NCBI GenBank assembly: GCA_023091735.1 | Contig: JALKBU010001433.1 | Coordinates: 1 to 11,141 of the forward strand | Origin: Trichomonas tenax | Lineage: Eukaryota > Parabasalia > Trichomonadida > Trichomonadidae | DNA length: 11,141 nucleotides | Direction of reading: 5' to 3' | Shown here: positions 6,835 to 11,141 of the stretch, piece after piece | Numbering within the stretch: position 1 is the first letter of the stretch | Layout: every line of letters begins with the position of its first letter | Position numbers and translations under genes: made by a program | Notes under the pieces: generated by a model | Told to the model about the DNA's origin: nothing | The model's input: only the letters and a program-made list of their open reading frames with translations | Database searches by the model: none

Positions 6835-6963
6835 TGTTTTGAAATCAGATTTAAAGCATTCAGCCAAATTATTGATATTCACATTCATGTATTAATAATA
6901 ACTGATTACGAAACAGGGAAAACTTCACGTGATGAATTCAACAAAGGTAAAGGTAAAAATTAA
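6835..6963 (+). pseudogene. Frameshifted C-terminal tail of the 5997 gene
   Basis: In frame 1, from just after a TAA at 6832, codons read EIRFKAFSQIIDIHIHVLI, ITDYETGKTSRDEF and a basic end NKGKGKN with TAA at 6961-6963. Composition is protein-like, unlike random AT-rich translation. It ends 8 bp before the ATG of the polymerase remnant, the spacing expected of tightly packed element genes. I infer that it is the original C-terminus of the 5997 gene, separated by one or two small indels near 6819-6834. Another frame (LIKIRNVLKSDLKHS, from 6818) could bridge the two. Confidence 0.45.
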
Positions 6964-6971
6964 AATTATTA

Positions 6972-7862
6972 ATGGCTTACAATCACTATTTAATCAATAA
7001 AACAGTATTAACGCCTTTCTCAAAACGTCCGATGTCAATTTTTAAAGTAATCAAAAAGTTAATGGACAAAAAATTAATGGTTCCGTTAAGTTAAAAGAAA
7101 CAGAATGAATTAATTAAATCTTATATATCTAAAAATGAGGAATTCATATGCGATGAATCATTTCGTTTAATTAACGTTCCAGACAAGAAATTAAATGCTT
7201 TCGTAAGAGAAAATAGAGTTAATCCGACAAAGAAATTATTCGGTTACGAACCAGAACCAGAAGAAATAAATGAAAAATTAAATGAACTTCAGCAAGCAAT
7301 AAATAAACTGCCTTTAAGACATTTCATTAACTTTAAGAACTATTATAAATTGTCTGAACTCGGTCAAAAAATCCTTTATGAAACAGGTTGTTTTGAAAAT
7401 GTTTATGAATTTTGCGGAAAGATTGCGAAGAAAATAAAGAATGAAATTAAGTTTCCGCAAACGAAAACATTTAATAACAAGCCGTTTTATTCAAATCATA
7501 AGTTATATTATTTAGATATTAATGGCGCATATATGAATGTCGTTAAATATATTAAAACTGGAAAACCAAGTGAAAAAGGTGAATTTGAAGCAAAGAATGA
7601 AAGGATTGGAGAAGTGATAAAAATGATGTATGAATTAAGATTAAGGGCAAAACATGAAGGTAAAAATAAACTAGCGACTACGTTAAAATTTATTATGAAT
7701 AGTGTTTGGGGATTCTCGATATCTAAACCGAAAGTAATTAAATACAAATATGTTCAAAAAGTTAATAATTACATTGAACGCTTCGGGTCGTATGTGTTGA
7801 AATATAATTACATGAATGGCAATAGTGGATTCGTTAATATAATTAATTGTTATGTCGAATAG
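6972..7862 (+). pseudogene. Family B DNA polymerase remnant (Maverick/Polinton-like)
   Basis: In the Maverick/Polinton family a protein-primed family B polymerase copies the linear element. ATG 6972 opens 40 codons (MAYNHYLINK ... KKLMVPLS), then TAA at 7092-7094. The same frame is open from 7095 to TAG at 7860-7862 with no in-frame ATG near its start. Polymerase motif A is LYYLDINGAYM, with catalytic Asp codon 7515-7517; the usual D-x-x-SLYP is here D-x-x-GAYM. Motif B is KFIMNSVWG (7686-7712), the K-x3-NS-x-[YW]-G signature of the finger helix. Only 57 residues separate the two Asp/Lys codons, compared with more than 100 in phi29-type enzymes, so an internal deletion is likely. Motif C (DTDS), the thumb and most of the exonuclease domain are missing; the frame ends at GFVNIINCYVE and the sequence then turns into unrelated ankyrin/satellite DNA. 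It cannot be an active polymerase. Confidence 0.8.
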
Positions 7863-7907
7863 TTTCATTTGTTATAATTTTGGAACTTTTTTAATTTAAC
7901 TACATAA

Positions 7908-8060
7908 AATGATGTTTTAAACAAAACATTGTGTTCTCAATTATGGACAGCATCAATTAAGGTCAACCCTGTTAAAATCATTCGACACATTATTGAGCAC
8001 GGCGCTGAAGTTAACATGAAATTAATCAATCATTCACATTTTATTATCATTATGATATAG
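7908..8060 (+). pseudogene. Diverged ankyrin fragment running into satellite
   Basis: Frame 0 from 7908 to TAG 8058-8060 contains VNPVKIIRHIIEHGAEVNMK (7962-8021), the second helix and tip of an ankyrin repeat with the same HGA(D/E)VNMK ending as the cassettes at the left of the window. The first helix is damaged (WTASIKV in place of the usual TPLSIAV). It leads directly into 37-bp satellite sequence. No start codon or further repeats are visible, so this is a fragment. Its junction with the polymerase remnant lies somewhere in 7863-7930. Confidence 0.65.
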
Positions 8061-8143
8061 AATTAATCTTTCACATTTAATCATCATTATGATATTACAT
8101 CAATCATTCACATTTTATCATCATTATGACATGGAGTCAATCA
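8022..8143. repeat. Diverged 37-bp satellite units (3 copies)
   Basis: Three ATTATGATAT/ATTATGACAT units occur 37-39 bp apart (around 8048, 8087 and 8122) with linkers of the type TTCACATTTTATCATCATT. They are the same family as the main array, but with CATTCACATTT in place of CTATCTCATTT. They end at about 8143 where TGCGCAAT sequence starts. Confidence 0.75.
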
Positions 8144-8434
8144 TGCGCAATGCACAATAATGCGCAATAAAAGTGACACCTCTTTTGGTCAAACCTATAT
8201 CAGCAGATATTTTGCTGTATTTATAAATGTTTACTAATATCCTTCATATCTTACTAATAAACCATGGGATTTTACAGAAATTTTTGTGAAAAACATCAAA
8301 AAATGAGTGAATTTTGACTCTGTTTAAGGTTCCTCTAGACTGTTTTTGCGTATTGCGCATTCCCTAAATTTGTGCAAAAATGCGCAAAGTATTCAATATT
8401 GGGCAGATTTGACAGGTATAATTAAGTTAGTAAT
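8144..8434. other. TGCGCA-rich stretch, possible terminus of a Maverick-like element
   Basis: TGCGCAAT occurs at 8144-8151 and 8161-8168, ATTGCGCA (inverted) at 8352-8359, and TGCGCAAA at 8381-8388. The satellite stops exactly here and from this point rightward the window looks like an element arm. Maverick/Polinton termini are described as starting with AG after a 6-bp target duplication; AGTGACACC at 8172 would fit, with AATAAA (8166-8171) as a duplication, but the other end is outside the window. There is no ORF in this stretch. Confidence 0.4.
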
Positions 8435-8435
8435 G

Positions 8436-8482
8436 AGATGTTCGCATAATCCACGACTTCGCCGTGGCTTCTGCTAACATCT
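8436..8482. repeat. Composite stem-loop, 47 bases
   Basis: AGATGTT (8436-8442) pairs with AACATCT (8476-8482), GCA (8444-8446) with TGC (8472-8474), and CCACG (8451-8455) with CGTGG (8463-8467) around a 7-nt loop. A T5 run directly follows on the plus strand. It is the most GC-rich structure of the surrounding AT-rich arm and could be an RNA 3'-end hairpin or a cruciform. Confidence 0.6.
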
Positions 8483-8673
8483 TTTTAAATAATTACTGAA
8501 ATCACAAATTATAAAAACAATAATTTATTAATACTAATATTTACCTACAGAGTTAATTTTACAAGCTAGGGTCCCCCATATAGAGAATAAATTTTTGAAT
8601 TGCTTACAAAATTAACGTTAAAATTAATTTTGAAACTAATGACTTTATAAAATTTATTTAGTTTTTGAAAAAA
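8483..8673. other. AT-rich untranslated stretch of the element arm
   Basis: No ORF and no clear structure. TAGGGTCCCCCATA near 8569-8581 is a small GC-rich island. It links the stem-loop to the duplicated 3'-UTR block. Confidence 0.5.
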
Positions 8674-8756
8674 TTTATGACAAACTAACTAACTAACTAA
8701 GAAAAGAAAGCGAAAGGATTTGGGGGTAAGGAAATTTTGAAAAATGATTTTAGTGG
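8674..8756. repeat. Direct repeat copy A of an 83-bp block with (AACT)n
   Basis: The block contains TTTATGACA, then AACTAACTAACTAAC, then GAAAAGAAAGCGAAAGG, TTTGGGGGTAAGG and TTTTAGTGG. It is about 95% identical to 8822-8902, differing by two substitutions and two 1-base indels in homopolymers. Confidence 0.9.
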
Positions 8757-8821
8757 AAAATGTTTTACGTTACTTTATAAGTCAAGATTAGGATTTATGA
8801 AGTCAGAAATTTGAAAAATAA

Positions 8822-8902
8822 TTTATGACAAACTAACTAACTAACTAAGAAAAGAAAGCTAAAGGATTTGGGGTAAGGAAATTTGAAAAATAATTTTAGT
8901 GG
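8822..8902. repeat. Direct repeat copy B, abutting the stop codon of the minus-strand gene
   Basis: This 81-bp copy ends at TAGTGG, the base before the stop codon (8903-8905, minus strand). The block is therefore the start of that gene's 3' UTR, and copy A is probably a duplicate of it. The 65-bp spacer between copies is unique. Confidence 0.9.
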
Positions 8903-9220
8903 TTATTCTGCTTTCTTTTCTTCTTCCTGCTTCTTCTTTTCTTCCTCTTCTTTCTTCTTAGCTTCTTCTTCCTTCATTCTTTTGGTGATCCACCTCGGAT
9001 TTTTCTGACGACCTGCAGCAAGTGCTGCTAATTGTTTTTCTGTACACTTACGTTTAGGTTTAACTGGTTTTTCCTCCGTTGCTCCTGTATCAACTTGTTC
9101 ATTCTTTTTAGACTTTCTTGTTTTCCTTGTTGCTTTGAGTTCGTGACCTTCGGTCTTGGAGCTAAGCTCCTTTAATATTTCTTCCTTTAATGTCGATTTC
9201 AGAGTTTCGAAGTCTGTCAT
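8903..9220 (-). CDS. Small basic K/E-rich protein of the element, 105 aa
   Basis: Starts MTDFETLKSTLKEEILKEL, a short amphipathic helix. A basic linker follows (KATRKTRKSKKN), then residues about 54-76 with PKRKCTEKQLAALAAGRQKN and PRW, then an almost pure E/K tail (about 82-105) predicted as a single charged helix or coiled coil. The 'K-T-KQLAALAAGR-KN' stretch is the kind of basic helical motif found in small nucleic-acid-binding proteins of DNA viruses and virus-like transposons, so DNA packaging or condensation is a reasonable guess, not more. There is no signal peptide or membrane segment. ATG 9220 faces the plus-strand gene at 9274 across 53 bp of AT-rich sequence that must hold both promoters. 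The stop codon is flush with a duplicated 81-bp block. It looks intact. Confidence 0.7.
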   Translation of the reverse strand: MTDFETLKSTLKEEILKELSSKTEGHELKATRKTRKSKKNEQVDTGATEEKPVKPKRKCTEKQLAALAAGRQKNPRWITKRMKEEEAKKKEEEEKKKQEEEKKAE

Positions 9221-9273
9221 AGTTTTATATTGGATAAAAATTTAAAATATTATTTTTTAATACCAATTAAATC
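9221..9273. promoter_or_regulatory. Bidirectional promoter region of two divergent small genes
   Basis: A 53-bp, almost pure A/T intergenic gap. On the plus strand ATTTTTTAAT (9252-9261) lies 12 bases before ATG 9274. On the minus strand ATTTTTATCC lies about 13 bases before ATG 9220. Since both ORFs look intact, both start signals must lie here or inside the genes. Confidence 0.5.
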
Positions 9274-9585
9274 ATGAGCTTAAGCAGATCTGAGAGAAAT
9301 TCAATAATCATTAATGATGCCAAAGGAATACAACATCCATTATATTATGTAATGACTGACAAGAACGGTAAAATTCAAGTTCTTAAGAGAAAGGTTCCAT
9401 TGACTTCACTAAATGAAGAAAAGACGGAAGATGTTAATGAACTAAATAAAGAAGAGCAAAGTAATGAACCAATTAATACTTCAATTTATGAATCAGTGAC
9501 GAATAAGAAACTTCTTGAGAAAATGTTAGAAATTCTTGAACGTAGTACTGAATCTAAACACACACAAATGAGCCCATCCCGCTGA
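9274..9585 (+). CDS. Small element protein of unknown function, 103 aa
   Basis: No family recognised. The N-terminal 45 residues hold an ordered-looking segment (SIIINDAKGIQHPLYYVMTD, then KNGKIQVLKRKVP) rich in beta formers and basic residues. The rest is acidic and polar (NEEKTEDVNELNKEEQSNEP) and ends with a helix (NKKLLEKMLEILERS). No membrane segment or signal peptide. The start at 9274 is the first ATG after the divergent promoter gap and is preceded by ATTTTTTAAT. The stop TGA (9583-9585) lies inside the stem of a strong hairpin, an arrangement that suggests compact element-type 3' ends. The codon use and AT content match the gene at 9733. Confidence 0.65.
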   Translation: MSLSRSERNSIIINDAKGIQHPLYYVMTDKNGKIQVLKRKVPLTSLNEEKTEDVNELNKEEQSNEPINTSIYESVTNKKLLEKMLEILERSTESKHTQMSPSR

Positions 9586-9604
9586 GCAAGCTCAGCTTCG
9601 GGCT
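9571..9604 (+). terminator. GC-rich hairpin overlapping the stop codon of the 9274 gene
   Basis: GCTGAGC (9581-9587) and GCTCAGC (9590-9596) form a perfect 7-bp stem with an AA loop. AGCCC (9571-9575) and GGGCT (9600-9604) can extend it beyond an internal loop. The TGA stop lies within the first arm. Placement at a gene's 3' end suggests a transcript-end or mRNA-stability structure, by analogy with hairpin-defined 3' ends in giant DNA viruses. Confidence 0.5.
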
Positions 9605-9620
9605 AGGATAAATGAGCCCA

Positions 9621-9635
9621 ACCCACTCCGTGGGT
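9621..9635 (+). terminator. Second hairpin after the 9274 gene
   Basis: ACCCAC-TCC-GTGGGT is a perfect 6-bp stem with a 3-nt loop, 36 bp after the stop codon. Both hairpins are preceded by the same AAATGAGCCCA (9566-9576 and 9610-9620), so the unit 'AAATGAGCCCA + hairpin' is duplicated. Confidence 0.5.
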
Positions 9636-9711
9636 CGGTCTTATTCTTCTTAACCTGATTATATAACGGTTTTAAATCATTTGTGGATTAAGTTTAATTT
9701 TAAAAATATAT

Positions 9712-9722
9712 ATTTTTTTAAT
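9712..9722 (+). promoter_or_regulatory. ATTTTTTTAAT motif before the 9733 gene
   Basis: Ends 10 bases before ATG 9733. It is the same core as before 5997 and 9274, with one extra T. Confidence 0.35.
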
Positions 9723-9732
9723 AAGTAAATAA

Positions 9733-9975
9733 ATGGAAAGGGTAGACGTTGGTTGCCAAACGATTTCATTTGCTGATAAAATTGATGTTGAAAAGTTTTT
9801 GATGCGTGAATTTCCGAACAAACGCGAAATATTGGTTTCTGAATTATCAGAAGCTTATTTTGAAATTTTCGGGATAAGGAAATTTTATGAAGAATTTAAA
9901 AAGGATTTGAAAAAGTCGATGAGATACAAAGCTCGTTCAATAAAGAAGGTCAAATATATTGTACAATTGGTTTAG
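9733..9975 (+). CDS. Small basic protein of unknown function, 80 aa
   Basis: No family recognised. MERVDVGCQTISFADKIDVE is followed by a helical stretch (EKFLMREFPNKREILVSELSEAYFEIFG) and a strongly basic C-terminal part (KKDLKKSMRYKARSIKKVKYIVQLV) with many lysines and arginines, suggesting nucleic acid binding. The middle segment with 'ELSEAYFEIFG--KF' is reminiscent of small winged-helix or primase-accessory modules, but I cannot place it. It is preceded by an ATTTTTTTAAT motif and followed by a long convergent intergenic region opposite the helicase gene. It appears intact; a real gene is likely because composition and upstream motif match its neighbours. Confidence 0.55.
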   Translation: MERVDVGCQTISFADKIDVEKFLMREFPNKREILVSELSEAYFEIFGIRKFYEEFKKDLKKSMRYKARSIKKVKYIVQLV

Positions 9976-10028
9976 TAACAGTTGTTATTTTTGTTTTTCG
10001 TTGAGGATTTAGGGCTTAAAATTTCATA

Positions 10029-10153
10029 ATGACAACATCGTTTATAAATGGTCATTTTTTACGTAAGGGGTTAGTTAGAAATGGTTTAATATTATGAAAA
10101 TTTGAGGATTTATGGGAGTTTATGAGGTGTTGTCAAAATGTCGATGTTGTCAT
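10029..10153. repeat. 12-bp perfect inverted repeat ATGACAACATCG
   Basis: 10029-10040 and 10142-10153 are exactly complementary, with 101 bp between. A partial extra copy of the right arm (GTTGTCA at about 10128) lies just inside it. This could be a long-range stem or the ends of a tiny element. Confidence 0.75.
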
Positions 10154-10176
10154 ACCTCCTATCAGCTGGGACCTGC

Positions 10177-10320
10177 ACCTGGTTCACTTGGTGCACTTAA
10201 AGAAATGTGGGTAAATAACGAAAATTCGAGTGAAAAGACATGAAAAACAGTGATTTAGGGGCAAAAATGAAATTTACGACTCGGTGCACACGATACGTCT
10301 ACTTGGTGCACTCGGTGCAG
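10177..10320. repeat. Degenerate ACTYGGTGCA minisatellite
   Basis: ACTTGGTGCA occurs at 10186 and 10301, and ACTCGGTGCA at 10279 and 10310. Adjacent CACCTGGTT at 10176 and the 9-base spacing of neighbouring copies point to a 9-bp unit (CACTTGGTG). The central GGTGCACT is partly palindromic (GTGCAC). Confidence 0.7.
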
Positions 10321-10336
10321 TTTGAGATTTTGGGTC

Positions 10337-10455
10337 GTTTGGAGGTAAGGGTATGAAGAAAGACCCCCTTGGGGTCAAGCCACAACGTGGAATGGGGGGG
10401 TAAATTGATGCATTGACAAAGAAATTGGCTGTTTGGAGGTAAGGGTATGAAGAAA
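10337..10455. repeat. 25-bp direct repeat (two copies)
   Basis: GTTTGGAGGTAAGGG followed by TATGAAGAAA is found at 10337-10361 and again at 10431-10455, 94 bp apart. Each copy is followed by a G-run and TAAAT. Confidence 0.9.
10362..10376 (-). terminator. Hairpin GACCCC-CTT-GGGGTC in the convergent region
   Basis: A perfect 6-bp GC stem with a 3-nt loop, located 161 bp beyond the helicase stop codon on the minus strand and 387 bp beyond the 9733 gene stop on the plus strand. It resembles the hairpins after 9585 in size and shape, so it may serve either gene. Confidence 0.4.
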
Positions 10456-10536
10456 TGGGGGTAAATACAGATATGCTCATGTTTTAAATTGATGATGAAA
10501 AATAAATGAATGGAGGTAGGGGAAAAATAAATGATA

Positions 10537-11141
10537 TTAATTCACATTATCGTTCGACACTTCAGAATCTAAAAAATCTGCGTCGTCGTATTCGACTATC
10601 TTTTGCGAATAAATAGATTTGCATTCTTCCTTTAAAACATAACACCAAACACGTTTGCGGTCGATTGTAATTTGTTTGCGATTGCATTTATCTTTAATCT
10701 GAAGTTGGAAATTCTTGTCTTTCATTTCTGCTGGTTTAGATGTTAAAGCATCACTGCAAGGAACACCTGTTAATAATTCATTATAATGTTCACAAATCCA
10801 ATTATCTAAAAAAGTTCTGGAGGCTTCAATTAAATCTTGTTTGGCTTCAGTCATCGGAATATTGCGAGGGTTAAATTCTTTAGTATCGTGTTTCATAAAA
10901 TAACTAATTAGATTTTCATAAAATTCGTTAGTGAATGTAGAGAATAAATTAGACCAAAACTTTTGATTACCTTTATACTTGCCGTTGCATGAAAGAACAA
11001 CATAACGTCTATCACCATTTTCAACTTTAACGGGGTATGAATTGTTAGATACAAAGATGAAGTTAGAAACGTTTTCAGCGGTTCTGCGTGGTTGGTATTT
11101 TTCATTAATTCTAATTGTTTTATCAGTAATGATAGACTTTA
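10537..11141 (-). CDS. D5-like SF3 helicase, C-terminal 200 residues (partial)
   Basis: The frame enters the window at 11139 and ends at TAA 10537-10539; the N-terminus lies beyond the right edge. SF3 helicases are ring-shaped ATPases that unwind DNA for viral and virus-like element replication, often fused to a primase. The visible part begins KSIITDKTIRINEKYQPRRT and contains NFIFVSNNSYPV (about residues 26-37), matching the hydrophobic strand ending in Asn of SF3 motif C. It is followed by KVENGDRRYVVLSCN (38-52), where DRR is the arginine-finger signature of the D5 family. Then comes FWSNLFSTFTNEFYENLISYF, typical of the helical region behind the ATPase core, and a basic C-terminal domain with KDKCNRKQITIDRKRVWC. 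The Walker A and B motifs must be upstream. No stop or shift is seen. A shorter ATG-started frame (from 10896) is only an internal Met. It is convergent with the 9733 gene. Confidence 0.85.
   Translation of the reverse strand, partial: KSIITDKTIRINEKYQPRRTAENVSNFIFVSNNSYPVKVENGDRRYVVLSCNGKYKGNQKFWSNLFSTFTNEFYENLISYFMKHDTKEFNPRNIPMTEAKQDLIEASRTFLDNWICEHYNELLTGVPCSDALTSKPAEMKDKNFQLQIKDKCNRKQITIDRKRVWCYVLKEECKSIYSQKIVEYDDADFLDSEVSNDNVN

Larger units (their letters stand above)
9976..10536. other. Convergent intergenic region with structured repeats
   Basis: About 560 bp between the 3' ends of the 9733 gene (plus) and the helicase gene (minus). It contains a 12-bp inverted repeat, a 9-10-bp GGTGCA minisatellite, a 25-bp direct repeat and a GC-rich hairpin, all listed separately, but no credible gene. 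The 68-codon minus ORF at 10274-10480 only translates these repeats. Confidence 0.7.

Noticed and set aside
7350..7862. Start of the polymerase ORF at 7350
   Set aside because: Position 7350 is TTG, not ATG. The frame is open and protein-like back to 7095 and, across one TAA, to an ATG at 6972.
7508..7868. Two minus-strand ORFs (7508-7747, 7683-7868)
   Set aside because: Antisense to polymerase motifs A and B; hydrophobic shadow translation.
8681..8700. ACTAAC-type trichomonad intron branch/3' splice signal in the (AACT)n run
   Set aside because: The known trichomonad 3' intron motif continues ACTAACACACAG. Here ACTAAC repeats and runs into TAAG, with no GTAYGT donor in a gene upstream.
10274..10480. 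Minus-strand ORF of 68 codons
   Set aside because: It spans the minisatellite, the hairpin and one full 25-bp repeat plus part of the other; P/S-rich translation of non-coding repeats, with no start signal.
10908..11105. Minus-strand ORF of 65 codons
   Set aside because: Wrong frame over the helicase; the frame continuous with 10537-10896 gives the conserved SF3 motifs and no stops to the window edge.

Overview
The window reads as nuclear DNA of a trichomonad protist, most likely Trichomonas vaginalis or a close relative. The reasons are low GC, ankyrin repeats of the 'PLSIAVEMKSLEIV...HGADVN' type, intron-less coding, an initiator-like TCATT before one start codon, and pieces of Maverick/Polinton-type virus-like transposons, which are abundant in that genome. 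This assignment rests on pattern recognition, not on a search. Little of the window looks like intact host gene space; it is repeats, broken genes and element arms.

Region 1 (1-3229) is a satellite of 68 units of 37 bp. It is interrupted five times by the same 117-bp ankyrin fragment ending in a stop codon, and closed by a sixth, diverged copy that looks like the true 3' end of an ankyrin gene. Every distance between fragments equals 124 + 37n. Region 2 (3230-4626) is spacer and then a sugar-transporter-like MFS (GPH/SLC45/SUT type) pseudogene. It carries a nonsense codon and a frameshift, and an internal segment of about 250 bp is flipped between two 11-bp inverted repeats.

Region 3 (4627-5514) is very AT-rich and holds a palindrome-dense, MITE-like block of about 200 bp. 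Region 4 (5515-7862) is a decayed fragment of a virus-like element: a KilA-N gene with an in-frame stop, an unrecognised 274-aa ORF whose 3' part is frameshifted, and a family B DNA polymerase remnant with motifs A and B but no motif C. Region 5 (about 7900-8143) is a second, older ankyrin-plus-37-bp-satellite junction.

Region 6 (about 8144-11141) looks like the arm of a separate, better preserved Maverick/Polinton-like element. It has TGCGCA-rich terminal sequence, a duplicated 3'-UTR block, a divergent pair of small genes (a basic K/E-rich protein on the minus strand and an unknown on the plus strand), a third small plus-strand gene, and the C-terminal 200 residues of a D5-like SF3 helicase entering from the right edge on the minus strand. 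GC-rich hairpins sit downstream of gene ends, and an ATTTTTTAAT-like motif lies 9-12 bp before three start codons.

The helicase and the polymerase remnant would serve element replication. The transporter and the ankyrin gene are host families damaged by rearrangement and satellite growth.
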